Source of the DNA: an uncultured Bacteroidales bacterium
GTDB lineage: Bacteria; Bacteroidota; Bacteroidia; Bacteroidales; WCHB1-69
Assembly: GCA_946413585.1 (NCBI GenBank)
Contig: CAMKLG010000004.1
Coordinates: forward strand, 1 to 64,000
Length of the DNA stretch: 64,000 nt
Direction: 5' to 3'
Every line of letters starts with the position of its first letter. Positions within the stretch are counted from its first letter, which is position 1. Of the stretch, positions 17,934-27,009 are shown in pieces. Below the pieces are notes generated by a model. The model worked only from the letters and a program-made list of their open reading frames with translations, was not told where the DNA came from and did no database searches. The position numbers and the translations under genes are program-made.

Positions 17934-18010
17934 CCCTTAAACTTTAACCCTTAAACCCTAACCCTTAAACTCTAACCCTTAAACTTTAACCCTTAACCCC
18001 CCAACCCTCC
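17926..18010 (+). repeat. CCCTTAAA/CCCTAA tandem repeat array
   Basis: About eleven imperfect 7-8 bp units (ACCCTTAAACTTT, ACCCTAA and similar) fill the gap before the next start codon and include the stop codon of the upstream gene. Confidence 0.85.
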
Positions 18011-18018
18011 CAACATCA

Positions 18019-20310
18019 ATGGACAAACAGAAAATAGCTAAAACACTGGTAATCACTGTTCTGTGTCTCTCCACAGTAATGTTTCTGCCGTGGATATACA
18101 TGACTCCCATCTACTATATCATGCGATATATTGTCATGGCGATGACCGCGACGGCCTTTGTGCTGACATTCTCCCTTACTCGGGTGCTCTCCATACGTTT
18201 CGTGCGGCTAATGCTGGTTACAATCGCCTGTATGTTGCTGATTTTCATGCTAATACCTGTGCAAGTGAGTGACATCTCGCAACTGGTGACGGCGTTGCTT
18301 ACGCTATGCATAGGTGCGGGACTAAAGTGGGAGGAGCGCGACTGGCTCAACGTCAGCTATTATTACACGATTTTTCTGATTGCAGCCACGATTTGCAACA
18401 GTCTTTTTTATGCCGGCGGATTGTATGTGCCTGAGCATTACATGTTTGATGAAGGGAAGAATCAGTTGGGTGCTATGTTGGCCATTGGGGCATCCGCATG
18501 TTTCTACTTCGGGATGAAACTCAAAGAAGAGCGCACGTCATTATTCGTCATTAGCTTTCTTGCACTGCTTTGTTTGGTACTGATTCGCGCTCGCTCCGAC
18601 TGTTTTGCCTTGCTAATCTTTATGCTTATTTTCACAATAAAAGAGGCCGAATGGAAGATCAAATGGAATGTAAAGACCCTGCTAACCATCGTGGCATTGG
18701 TACTGATCGGCTATATCATCTATAACGGATTCATAAGCGATGAGTTATACAGATTCATGAATGGCGGCAAAAATGACACTGGTTTAGACACTTTAACTAC
18801 CCGCCGTTGGGAGCGCAATCAGCAAGGTCTAGACATTATCATGCACCATCATTCCATGGAAGAGCTTCGCAACCCGATGAATATTCCGTTTATTCACAAT
18901 TACCCGCTATTGCGCTTGGCACGTTACAGTTTCTTCTCCATTCCGTTGATATTATTCTATATCTATTTTGGTATCAGTGCTTTAATTGAAGTATTCAAGA
19001 CAAGAAAGTCACAGATACGACAAATCGGTTGGTTTGTTTGCTGCATTCCATTGCTCATCAGCTTCGCAGAGCCTAACTTCCCCTATGGTCCTGGCTTGGT
19101 GCAAATGCTCGCTTTCCTTCTGCTTGGATTCTCGTTGCGACCGGAAGAGGCACCAACGCCCCGCCCTGATGCGGAGAAAGCCAACACGGTACTACATATC
19201 TGCAACGATCTGTTCTACAGCAAAGTACACACAAACCTGTACCGTAAATTGGATCAAGCAGGTGTACAACAGGTCGTTTTCTCGCCCGTACACAAGCACA
19301 CTCCAGAGGACAATACATTTGACGGAGAAAACACGACCTTCCTCTATGCCCACATCCTGAAACGCATCCATCGACTGCTTTTCTTTCATAAGGTGGAGCG
19401 TACGGTTCAAGAAATTGAAAAAAAGGTGGATTTGACTCAGATTTCGTGCTGTCATGCCACCACTTTGTTCAGCGATGGTATGGTGGCAATGGAATTGCAT
19501 CGAAAATATGGAATCCCTTACGTAGTGGCTGTGCGTAACTGCGACGTAAATGTGTTCCTGCGCTATATGCCGCATTTGTGGTGGGTGCACCGCGCCGTGC
19601 TGCATGCTGCCGGAAAGGTGGTCTTCATTGCGCCCGCATTGCAACAACGCCTACTGAAGCATCCCACATTACTGAAAATGCGAGAAGAAGTGGCTCAGAA
19701 AGCAATCGTAGTGCCGAACGGTATCAACGAGTTTTGGATCAATAACTTACAGACAGAAAACAACACTGCGAATCCGCATCATCTGCTCTATGCGGGCATC
19801 CTCAATCGCAACAAGAATCTGCCTCGACTGTTCCAAGCAGTACTCAACCTACGCGCACAATTCCCTGATATTCACCTGGATGTGGCAGGCGATGGCGGCG
19901 ATGACGAACGTCATGTCCTGACCCTTATGGAAAAACATACCGACTGCATAAGCTACCACGGCAAAGTCACGGATTTGGAAGTGATGAAGGAGCTTTACCG
20001 TTCCAACCGTATTTTGGCAATGCCGTCAAAATCCGAAACTTTCGGACTGGTCTATGTGGAGGCCATGTCACAAGGTCTTTCCGTGCTGTGGAGTCGTGGC
20101 GAGGCCATTGACGGCATGTTCCCCGAGCATATCGGAGAATCCGTCAATCCACTGAACACCAATGACATACAATCAGCATTAGAAAAAATGCTGCGCCACC
20201 CCGAAAACTACCAAACATTACCCACTCCTACTTTCAAAAAATTCCGTTGGGAGCATGTCGCCCAACAATATATCACCCTATACTCCCAAATCCTAAATCC
20301 TAAGTCCTGA
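18019..20310 (+). CDS. Fusion of O-antigen polymerase/ligase-like domain and GT4 glycosyltransferase
   Basis: A 763-residue protein with two parts. Residues 1 to ~380 hold ten or more hydrophobic segments in the pattern of Wzy/WaaL proteins, with a large loop (about 235-300). From ~390 onward the sequence is soluble and follows a family-4 glycosyltransferase: HICNDLFYSKVH at the start, VVPNGINEFW, LLYAGILNRNKNLPRLFQA, and the E-x7-E motif in SETFGLVYVEAM (about 673-681). It would couple transfer of a sugar to polymerisation or ligation at the inner membrane. Both parts are in one uninterrupted frame; GT fusions to polymerases are unusual. Its final residues (NPKS) lie in the next tandem repeat. 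Confidence 0.88.
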   Translation: MDKQKIAKTLVITVLCLSTVMFLPWIYMTPIYYIMRYIVMAMTATAFVLTFSLTRVLSIRFVRLMLVTIACMLLIFMLIPVQVSDISQLVTALLTLCIGAGLKWEERDWLNVSYYYTIFLIAATICNSLFYAGGLYVPEHYMFDEGKNQLGAMLAIGASACFYFGMKLKEERTSLFVISFLALLCLVLIRARSDCFALLIFMLIFTIKEAEWKIKWNVKTLLTIVALVLIGYIIYNGFISDELYRFMNGGKNDTGLDTLTTRRWERNQQGLDIIMHHHSMEELRNPMNIPFIHNYPLLRLARYSFFSIPLILFYIYFGISALIEVFKTRKSQIRQIGWFVCCIPLLISFAEPNFPYGPGLVQMLAFLLLGFSLRPEEAPTPRPDAEKANTVLHICNDLFYSKVHTNLYRKLDQAGVQQVVFSPVHKHTPEDNTFDGENTTFLYAHILKRIHRLLFFHKVERTVQEIEKKVDLTQISCCHATTLFSDGMVAMELHRKYGIPYVVAVRNCDVNVFLRYMPHLWWVHRAVLHAAGKVVFIAPALQQRLLKHPTLLKMREEVAQKAIVVPNGINEFWINNLQTENNTANPHHLLYAGILNRNKNLPRLFQAVLNLRAQFPDIHLDVAGDGGDDERHVLTLMEKHTDCISYHGKVTDLEVMKELYRSNRILAMPSKSETFGLVYVEAMSQGLSVLWSRGEAIDGMFPEHIGESVNPLNTNDIQSALEKMLRHPENYQTLPTPTFKKFRWEHVAQQYITLYSQILNPKS

Positions 20311-20338
20311 GTCATACGTCAAAGTTCTAAGTCCCACT
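20287..20338 (+). repeat. ATCCTAA/GTCCTAA tandem repeat
   Basis: Imperfect heptamers (AATCCTA, AGTCCTA/AGTCCTG and variants) cover the last codons of the fusion gene and the gap to the GT2 gene, another case of a stop codon inside a repeat. Confidence 0.7.
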
Positions 20339-20341
20339 ACA

Positions 20342-21343
20342 ATGATTACAATCATCTGCCCCATATACAACGAGGAGCTGCGCATCGAGGCGTGTATCCA
20401 ATCCATTATCGAACAGGATTTTCCACATGAAGAGATGGAAGTGCTGTTTGTTGATGGAATGAGTACCGACCGCACTCACGAAATTGTCGGGAAATACAGT
20501 CAACAATATCCTTTTATCCGTTTGCTGGACAATCCGAAACGCATAGCCCCGTCGGCACTGAACATTGGTATTCAGAATGCCAAAGGGGACATTATCATCC
20601 GATTAGATGCGCATGCCCGCTATCCTAACAATTATTTCTCACAATTAGTCAATAAGTTACGAAACACCGGAGCAGATAACGTCGGTGGCGTTTGCAACAC
20701 GCTACCTGCTAAAGACACGCCCATGTGTCGCGCTATCGCACACGCCATGAGCAGTCCTTTCGGGATGGGCAACTCCCATTTCCGTATCGGCACCGACCGA
20801 GAAATGTGGGTCGATACGGTACCGTTCGGCTGTTTTCGGCGTGACATTTTCGACAAAATAGGTCTTTTTGATGAAGAATTAGTACGCAATCAAGATGATG
20901 AATTTAATGGCAGAATCATCCGTCACGGTGGCAAAATCCTGCTAATGCCGCAAGTGGTCGTTGATTACTTTGCCCGCGACACCATCAGCAAGACCGCCAA
21001 GATGTTCTATCAATACGGTCTTTTCAAACCTTTGGTAAACAAGAAGTTGCATAAACCAACAACCCTCCGCCAATTCTTCCCGCCGTTGTTTTTGGCAGGA
21101 GTCATCCTCGGAGGAGCGCTTAGCTTTTTCAGCTTGACCATTATGTGGTTATACTTCTCAGTATTAATACTTTACATCCTATTAGGCCTCTTTTCGGGAC
21201 TTCGTTGCACCCATCATTGGCCTGACATACTTTTGATGCCTATAGTTTTCGCCGCCATTCATTTCAGCTATGGCTTAGGCTATTTAGACGGCATCGTCAA
21301 AGTATTGGCGCATGGAAAAATATCCGTGCAATCGAATCATTAG
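20342..21343 (+). CDS. GT2 glycosyltransferase with C-terminal membrane segments (ExoA-like)
   Basis: A 333-residue family-2 glycosyltransferase. The GT-A domain opens ITIICPIYNEELRIEACI, has the metal-binding segment RLDAHARYP and the catalytic-base region RNQDDEFNGRI. After residue ~240 three hydrophobic segments anchor it in the inner membrane, as in succinoglycan ExoA. It is the last gene of the polysaccharide operon and its stop overlaps, tail to tail, the stop of the outer-membrane protein gene. Confidence 0.92.
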   Translation: MITIICPIYNEELRIEACIQSIIEQDFPHEEMEVLFVDGMSTDRTHEIVGKYSQQYPFIRLLDNPKRIAPSALNIGIQNAKGDIIIRLDAHARYPNNYFSQLVNKLRNTGADNVGGVCNTLPAKDTPMCRAIAHAMSSPFGMGNSHFRIGTDREMWVDTVPFGCFRRDIFDKIGLFDEELVRNQDDEFNGRIIRHGGKILLMPQVVVDYFARDTISKTAKMFYQYGLFKPLVNKKLHKPTTLRQFFPPLFLAGVILGGALSFFSLTIMWLYFSVLILYILLGLFSGLRCTHHWPDILLMPIVFAAIHFSYGLGYLDGIVKVLAHGKISVQSNH

Positions 21344-21897
21344 AAAGTATAACCAATTTTAGCTTCGATACCGCCGTTAAATCCAGGCTGGCTCGGGAAG
21401 GTTCTGAAGAAGAAACCGCCCGTGAAAGAGAGTGCTTTCACGCGGAAACCGCCGGAAATCGTGCCGTAAAGACCTACTCCGTGGCAGCTTTCCTCCACAG
21501 AGTTATAGCTGACATAACCATTGGGAGTATATTCGGGTACAGAAATTTCATTCGTCCAGAAATGCAAACCTACACCAGCTGCCACATTAATAAGGGGTTT
21601 CAGCTTCTTGCCCATGTCAAAGTAGTGACGGTAGTTCAGAAAGATTGGAACTTCTTGAAAAGATGCAGTATTTAGGCCATAACCCAAACCAAGACCAAAG
21701 ACATCGTTCTGTTTGATAGAAATACCATTGATGAACACGCCCGTCCAACCCACATTTTTACCAACGAAGAAGCCATACTCATTAATGAAGGTGTAGGCAA
21801 TTTTCTTCTCTTGTTGTTCTTGGGCAGAAAGACTTCCAAAACCACAAAAAACTGCTACACACAACACCAGGATAGTTTTTAAAACATTCTTTTTCAT
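21340..21897 (-). CDS. Small outer-membrane beta-barrel protein
   Basis: A 185-residue protein with a signal peptide (residues 1-25, ending GSLSAQ) and alternating aromatic/polar strands, ending in EAKIGYTF with a terminal phenylalanine typical of outer-membrane barrels. It resembles the OmpA-barrel or PorT-like small barrels of Bacteroidota. The function is not known. It is convergent with the GT2 gene and driven from the box at 21935. Confidence 0.75.
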   Translation of the reverse strand: MKKNVLKTILVLCVAVFCGFGSLSAQEQQEKKIAYTFINEYGFFVGKNVGWTGVFINGISIKQNDVFGLGLGYGLNTASFQEVPIFLNYRHYFDMGKKLKPLINVAAGVGLHFWTNEISVPEYTPNGYVSYNSVEESCHGVGLYGTISGGFRVKALSFTGGFFFRTFPSQPGFNGGIEAKIGYTF

Positions 21898-21934
21898 AAT
21901 CTTGACATTTTGATTCTATGAAATAAAAACGGTG

Positions 21935-21942
21935 CAAAAATA
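21935..21942 (-). promoter_or_regulatory. -7 box of the outer-membrane barrel gene
   Basis: On the minus strand TATTTTTG followed by CACC lies 38 bases before the start at 21897, with a T/A-rich upstream part. Confidence 0.65.
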
Positions 21943-21977
21943 CATTTTTTCAAATATCCTGATTTTAACGGAGTATA

Positions 21978-22005
21978 GTAGAGACACGATTAATCGCGTC
22001 TCTAC
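21978..22005. repeat. GTAGAGAC palindrome, third copy
   Basis: A near-perfect palindrome with arms GTAGAGACACGAT and ATCGCGTCTCTAC, extended on both sides by ATA/TAT. It is the same family as the pair at 9354-9434 and lies between divergent promoters. Confidence 0.8.
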
Positions 22006-22031
22006 TATGTGGTGATTATTTGTAAATTGTG

Positions 22032-22039
22032 TACATTTG
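22032..22039 (+). promoter_or_regulatory. -7 box of the TonB-dependent receptor gene
   Basis: TACATTTG followed by CCAC, 16 bases before the ATG at 22056. The GTG that would open a longer frame overlaps this box and is rejected as start. Confidence 0.65.
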
Positions 22040-22055
22040 CCACTCTTTTCAAGCA

Positions 22056-24113
22056 ATGAAAAATGCCATTCAGACATATTGCATCTTTCTGATTCTCTGC
22101 CTTATAGGCAGCTCGTATAGTTATGCCCAAACACCGCGCGATAGCACGCGCCGCCAGCAACTACACGAAGTCAACATCAACGCAAATGCTCCGCAACAGG
22201 TCTTTACAGGTCCTGCCGCCACCCAACAGATTTCGGCGCAGGAAATCAAAGAACTGCCGACCTTGCAACTCTCTGATGCTCTGAAGTATATGTCGGGGGT
22301 AGTGGTGCGTGACTACGGCGGCACCGGCGGCATGAAAACCGTCTCCGTGCGCGGTCTCGGCACCCAGCATACCGGTGTGGCTTACGACGATATCGCCCTC
22401 ACCGATTGCCAAACGGGACAAATCGATCTCGGCAAGCTCTCGCTGGAAAACGTAGCCTCCGTCGCTCTTGTTGTCGGATTAGATGATAAACTTTTCGTTC
22501 CCGCACGACTGTATTCATATAGCAGCTTGTTGAAAATCAACACTATAAATACAATTCCGGTAAAACCATTTAGTTTCCGGATAGGGGGAACTATTGGAAT
22601 GTATGGACTTTACGGCGTACAGGCAGGCGTAACGCATAAGGTGCGCTCAAAGAAGCGCGACGACCGCTTCTTCTACTGGAATCTCTCTGCCGATTTCATG
22701 CGCTCCAAAGGCAATTATCCCTACACCTTGCACTACGGCGGCGCGAACGACAGCACCTCGCGCGAAATACGCAAAAATGCTGAAACAATGACACTTAACA
22801 CGGAGTTCAATGCGGTTTGGCAGATTGACAAAACGCAACGTTTCAATGTGAAACTCTACTACTATAACTCTGCGCGCGAGCTTCCCTCCGCCACTATTTT
22901 CTACAATAACGATTCCCATCAAAAACTTTGGAACCAAAACGCTTTCGGACAAGTTCACTATCATAAATATTTCAACGATAAATGGGCTTATCAGGCTAAT
23001 GCGAAGTTCAACTACGACTACACGCGCTACTTGGATCCCGACTATCTGAATGCGGTCGGTTTCCTAGACAACCACTATCATCAATACGAAAGTTATCTCT
23101 CTAATACAGCGTTGTTTACACCCATTTCAGAAAAGGATTCTGCAAAAGTCATCAAAAAGCTGCAATTCGCTTTGGCACAAGACGTTTTTTATCAAGAAAT
23201 GACGGCCAATTCGCTGGAGTACGAACGCCCTGGACGGTTCACCTCCCTCACCTCTCTGTCGGCTCTGGTATCGGGTAAACGTTGGCAAGTCAATGCAAAT
23301 CTCTTACTCACCTACGTGAACAACATTATCAAGGAAAATCCTGACATAAAAGACTATATTCACTTATCACCCTCTTTAGGGGCATCCGTGGAATTGGTCA
23401 AGACCTTGCATTTGCGCGGTTTCTACAAGAACATTTTCAGGATGCCAACCTTCAACGACCTCTATTACCGCGAAGTTGGAAATGTGAACCTGAAACCTGA
23501 GAAAACACATCAGTGGAACCTCGGCCTGGTGCTGAAAGAAGCACACCTCGCCGCTGGAAGAGTCACCGTATCAAGCACTTTGGATGGCTACTTCAACATC
23601 GTGAAAGACAAAATCGTGGCATTCCCTTCACACAACCTCTTTTCCTGGACAATGTTAAACTACGGCAAGGTATATATCGCTGGTGCAGAGTTAAATACCT
23701 TCTGGCAGTACCGCATCTCGAAGCGTTACATCCTGCGTCTGAACGGCAATGTCACCTACCAGAAGGCCGTGGATCGCACCGACCCTGAAAGCAAAACCTA
23801 TAACCACCAAATTCCTTACACGCCCCTCTGGTCGGGATCGGCTAGCTTGAGTATGCAAACCCCCTGGATAACCGTCACCTACGCACTTATTGGTTGCGAT
23901 AAACGATATGCGCTGTCGCAGAATATCCCCGCCAACGTGGTGCCAGGCTACATCGACCAAAGCATCACCCTCAGCCACGATTTAGAAATCAAACGATCTG
24001 TCCTCAGCCTCAAGCTCGAATTGCTCAACATCGCCAATGAACAATACGAAATCATCCGCAACTACCCGATGCAAGGGTTTGGAATGAGGTTTAAGGTGGC
24101 GTATAGCTATTAA
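22056..24113 (+). CDS. TonB-dependent outer-membrane receptor
   Basis: A receptor of about 685 residues with a signal peptide (MKNAIQ, hydrophobic core, SYSYAQ). The plug domain runs from about residue 40 to 150 (EIKELPTLQLSDALKYMSGV, TVSVRGLGTQHTGVAYDD) and the barrel ends with MQGFGMRFKVAYSY, with a terminal aromatic residue. It lacks the long N-terminal carboxypeptidase-like domain of SusC proteins and has no SusD neighbour, so it is more like siderophore, cobalamin or metal receptors. The ligand is unknown. It is followed by a repeat array and a gene with its own promoter. Confidence 0.93.
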   Translation: MKNAIQTYCIFLILCLIGSSYSYAQTPRDSTRRQQLHEVNINANAPQQVFTGPAATQQISAQEIKELPTLQLSDALKYMSGVVVRDYGGTGGMKTVSVRGLGTQHTGVAYDDIALTDCQTGQIDLGKLSLENVASVALVVGLDDKLFVPARLYSYSSLLKINTINTIPVKPFSFRIGGTIGMYGLYGVQAGVTHKVRSKKRDDRFFYWNLSADFMRSKGNYPYTLHYGGANDSTSREIRKNAETMTLNTEFNAVWQIDKTQRFNVKLYYYNSARELPSATIFYNNDSHQKLWNQNAFGQVHYHKYFNDKWAYQANAKFNYDYTRYLDPDYLNAVGFLDNHYHQYESYLSNTALFTPISEKDSAKVIKKLQFALAQDVFYQEMTANSLEYERPGRFTSLTSLSALVSGKRWQVNANLLLTYVNNIIKENPDIKDYIHLSPSLGASVELVKTLHLRGFYKNIFRMPTFNDLYYREVGNVNLKPEKTHQWNLGLVLKEAHLAAGRVTVSSTLDGYFNIVKDKIVAFPSHNLFSWTMLNYGKVYIAGAELNTFWQYRISKRYILRLNGNVTYQKAVDRTDPESKTYNHQIPYTPLWSGSASLSMQTPWITVTYALIGCDKRYALSQNIPANVVPGYIDQSITLSHDLEIKRSVLSLKLELLNIANEQYEIIRNYPMQGFGMRFKVAYSY

Positions 24114-24179
24114 CTTTGAACTTTGACTTTGACTTTGAACAGTAAACCATAAACTATAAACCATAAACCATAAACTATC
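24113..24179 (+). repeat. Two heptamer arrays: ACTTTGA then AAACCAT/AAACTAT
   Basis: Four copies of ACTTTGA-like units are followed by five or six copies of ACCATAA/ACTATAA units after the receptor stop codon. Two different units in one gap show that the repeats are not a single dispersed family. Confidence 0.85.
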
Positions 24180-24207
24180 TTCAATAACCAATAACCATTA
24201 AAAAATG

Positions 24208-24215
24208 TATCTTTG
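24208..24215 (+). promoter_or_regulatory. -7 box of the CCG-domain iron-sulfur protein gene
   Basis: TATCTTTG followed by CACCC lies 12 bases before the ATG at 24228, giving a leader of only about 8 bases. Confidence 0.65.
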
Positions 24216-24227
24216 CACCCAAAATAA

Positions 24228-25538
24228 ATGAATATGAAAGACATCTCCTCCGAAAGCATTCAAAAGGCCGTCAACATATTGACCAAACATACAGATAGCA
24301 AGCTGCTTACGCACCTAAACGCCTGCGTACACTGCGGACTATGCGAAACCAGCTGCCTCTTTTTCAAGACCTTCAAAGAGCCGAAATATATCCCTGGGAA
24401 GAAAGTGGATATGGTTTCGTCTATCTACCGTCGGTATTGCACTTTTTTGGGCAAAACTGCGCCTAAATTGACGAATGCCAAAGAGTTGACGGAGGACTAC
24501 ATTGCGGAGATGGTGGATTCGCTGTATGGCGCGTGCACGATGTGTGGGCGTTGCGTGAAACACTGCTCCATCGGCGTGGACATTCCGTTTGTGGTGCGCA
24601 CAGGTCGCCGTATGTTGGCCGCAATGGGTTGTGTACCAGATAGTTTACAAGCCACTGTGGATGCAGCCTTGAACACCAAGAACAATATGGCCATCCCGAA
24701 AGAGGATTTCGTGGATACCATCGACTGGATGCAGGAGGAGCTGCAAGACGAGCTGGAAACCGAAGAGACATTGATTCCTCTAAACAAGGAGAACGCCGAT
24801 ATTCTCTACACGCTGAATCCGCGCGAACCGAAATTCTTCCCGCTTTCCATTGCCGCCGCCGCCAAGATTTTCCACGTGGCAGGGGCCGACTGGACGCTCT
24901 CCGATGAGATGTACGATGTGACCAATTATGGCTATTTCTCAGGCAAGGACGAACATGCCAAGCAGATTGCGCAGCACATGTACGATGAGATGGCCAAGCT
25001 GAAATGCAAAACGTTGGTCTTGGGCGAGTGCGGTCATGGCACACGCGCCCTGCGTTGGGAAGCCCCCAATTATATGGGACAACACCCTGATTTCAAGATG
25101 ATTTCCCTCGTGGAATTGATTGAGGAATACATCAAATCCGGAAAAATAAAACTGGACAAGTCGTTAAATACCAAGAAATATACGATTCACGATCCTTGCA
25201 ATATTGTGCGAAATGGTGGATTATTCAATTCGTTGCGTTTTGTGGTAAAGGAAGCGGTTCCTGAACTGATTGAGATGGATCCGTTCGGCAGTGACAACTT
25301 CTGTTGCGGTGGCGGCGGTGGCATGTTGGCCATGAGCGAATACAACGAACGCCGCCTGAAGATTGGCAAAATCAAAGCCGACCAAATCAAGGCGACGGGC
25401 GCAAATGTGGTCATTACCCCTTGTCACAACTGTGCAGACCAGCTCACACAAATCAACCACGAATACAAGCTCGGAGTTGAAATTAAGTCCGTAGCTGAAG
25501 TCGTGGCTGACGCAATTGTATTAGACAATAAAGAATAA
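24228..25538 (+). CDS. Iron-sulfur protein with two 4Fe-4S motifs and CCG domains (HdrD/QmoC/DsrK-like)
   Basis: A 436-residue cytoplasmic or membrane-associated electron-transfer protein. Two [4Fe-4S] motifs lie near residues 32-43 (CVHCGLCETSC) and 104-115 (CTMCGRCVKHC). Two CCG-type domains follow: the first is reduced around LGECGHGTRALRWE, the second is complete (HDPCN, FCCGGGGG, TPCHNCADQ). Family members take part in heterodisulfide or quinone-linked redox complexes; the partner is not adjacent here. A second ATG two codons downstream is an alternative start. Confidence 0.88.
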   Translation: MNMKDISSESIQKAVNILTKHTDSKLLTHLNACVHCGLCETSCLFFKTFKEPKYIPGKKVDMVSSIYRRYCTFLGKTAPKLTNAKELTEDYIAEMVDSLYGACTMCGRCVKHCSIGVDIPFVVRTGRRMLAAMGCVPDSLQATVDAALNTKNNMAIPKEDFVDTIDWMQEELQDELETEETLIPLNKENADILYTLNPREPKFFPLSIAAAAKIFHVAGADWTLSDEMYDVTNYGYFSGKDEHAKQIAQHMYDEMAKLKCKTLVLGECGHGTRALRWEAPNYMGQHPDFKMISLVELIEEYIKSGKIKLDKSLNTKKYTIHDPCNIVRNGGLFNSLRFVVKEAVPELIEMDPFGSDNFCCGGGGGMLAMSEYNERRLKIGKIKADQIKATGANVVITPCHNCADQLTQINHEYKLGVEIKSVAEVVADAIVLDNKE

Positions 25539-25543
25539 TCGGA

Positions 25544-26059
25544 TTATCTCTTGAAACGAGGCTTTACAGAATCGGCGGAAACCGATTTCAACTTTCCTTT
25601 GTATTTGGCATCCATCTCCTCAGCAGACAAAGTATCCGTTTTAATGTTCAAAAATTTAGGAATAGTGATGATGACTTGGGCTTTCCATTCTTGGTTTTCC
25701 TTCACCATCTCAAGTTTCCCTTCCTTTACCTCTTTCGGGGTGGTACTCGTATAAGCAACTTCAGCTGTGGAATCATCAATAATCGTGACTTGATTGATTT
25801 CAATAGTTGCAGGGGTATTCTGTTTCACAAAATTCGGGTCAAGGTTAGGAATAATCGTTTCCTCCACAAAATGCAGCGTATGGTTAACGGTTTCGGTGGT
25901 GGCGTATTGTTTCGCCTCCGAAATCCGATAGTTGCTCATGGCATACAGATATCCGTATGCATTTTTCTCGATGATCCGTTCATCGCCTTTACAAGAAACC
26001 AACAATAATGCGACCATCAAGGTGATGGTGCCGAGCGGCAATATTTGTCTTCTTTTCAT
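25544..26059 (-). CDS. Lipoprotein, DUF4878-like
   Basis: About 171 residues, starting at the ATG at 26059 (MKRRQI); the upstream in-frame ATG adds nine residues in front of the signal sequence. The lipobox LLLVSC puts the lipidated Cys near residue 23. The mature part is a small alpha/beta domain (YGYLYAMSNYRISEAKQYAT, then STAEVAYTSTTP and a strand ending KAQVIITIPKF), which resembles DUF4878 (NTF2-like) lipoproteins. Function unknown. Confidence 0.7.
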   Translation of the reverse strand: MKRRQILPLGTITLMVALLLVSCKGDERIIEKNAYGYLYAMSNYRISEAKQYATTETVNHTLHFVEETIIPNLDPNFVKQNTPATIEINQVTIIDDSTAEVAYTSTTPKEVKEGKLEMVKENQEWKAQVIITIPKFLNIKTDTLSAEEMDAKYKGKLKSVSADSVKPRFKR

Positions 26060-26067
26060 CTTTTCAT

Positions 26068-26106
26068 TAAAAAAAACAATGCCCACGCACGTGGTACGTG
26101 GGCATT
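26068..26106 (-). terminator. Intrinsic terminator of the InlB-repeat lipoprotein gene
   Basis: A 10-bp GC-rich stem (AATGCCCACG with CGTGGGCATT, 26078-26106) is followed on the minus strand by a run of eight T. It sits 22 bp after the stop of the gene at 26128-26916 and just before the next start. Confidence 0.85.
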
Positions 26107-26127
26107 ATCTTTATAAGGTTTATTGAA

Positions 26128-26916
26128 TTATTTCACAGCCAATTTGGTGGAAACTTTTTTCAAGTTACCCTTTGCAGATTGCATATTCACTTCGGTCACT
26201 TTCATTGTCATCGGGGCAGTAGGAGCTGCAGCGAAACCTTGACCTTCAACGAAAGCGGTGTAAGCGTCAAACATGGTAGCGCCAACGTTTGCGGTAATCG
26301 TCATATTAAGAATATCGAAAGAGCTCACTTCAATATTGGCAGATTTAGCCCACCAGTCGCCATAGGTGGTTTCTTCTTCATCTTGAAGAATGTGAGCGTC
26401 ATAGTATTCACAGAAAGCAATAACCTGATTTTGGAACGTTTGTCCATCCGTAGTAGCATCACTGTAAGTACCAACAGCGTCAGCGAAAGCAGCACATTCA
26501 ACGAGGGGAAGTTCGCTAGAAGAAACTTTGGCAGCGAAGACATCCCATGCTCCTCTATCCTCATAATAAGCACCAGCAACTTGTTTAGCATCCCAAACAG
26601 CGTTGTTGAAGGTCACCTTCACGCCGGGTTCAACGGGAATAGCTGCAAATTCAGCAGTGAGGTTAACGTTTGCGCTAACAATGAGAGTACGAGGATTGTC
26701 CTTAACGCCGTCATCCCATTTCACAAATTGATAACCTTGAGCAGGCGTAGCTTGAATAGTAGTAGTAGCACCATCAGCAAATGTGCCGCCACCTGTCACA
26801 GTACCCCAAGCATCGTTGTTTGATTTCACTGTAACAGTCCAGTTTTTCGTACAAGAGGTGAAAATCATACCTCCGGCCAGAAGGGCCATGCAAATTACAC
26901 TTAAGAATCTTTTCAT
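26128..26916 (-). CDS. Lipoprotein with divergent InlB B-repeat domain
   Basis: A 262-residue protein with the lipobox IFTSC (Cys about residue 21). Residues ~25-90 form a Listeria-Bacteroides type InlB B-repeat (VTGGGTFADGATTTIQATP, GYQFVKWDDG and a strand LTAEFAAI). The remaining ~165 residues hold no domain I recognise. Such repeats are found in surface proteins of gut Bacteroidota and may bind host or polymer ligands; here it is a single repeat on a lipid anchor. A promoter box is not evident, though the 93-bp upstream gap could hold one. Confidence 0.78.
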   Translation of the reverse strand: MKRFLSVICMALLAGGMIFTSCTKNWTVTVKSNNDAWGTVTGGGTFADGATTTIQATPAQGYQFVKWDDGVKDNPRTLIVSANVNLTAEFAAIPVEPGVKVTFNNAVWDAKQVAGAYYEDRGAWDVFAAKVSSSELPLVECAAFADAVGTYSDATTDGQTFQNQVIAFCEYYDAHILQDEEETTYGDWWAKSANIEVSSFDILNMTITANVGATMFDAYTAFVEGQGFAAAPTAPMTMKVTEVNMQSAKGNLKKVSTKLAVK

Positions 26917-27009
26917 AATAATTTTTTATTTAAGGTGAATAATTAAGTTTGTTCTGTTCAAAATTGTCGTTTTAGACAGACAAATTGGACTAACGTTTAA
27001 CGAAGACAA

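Noticed and set aside
26098..26823. 241-codon plus-strand frame opposite the InlB-repeat lipoprotein
   Set aside because: The minus strand has signal peptide, lipobox, domain and terminator; the plus frame starts within the terminator.
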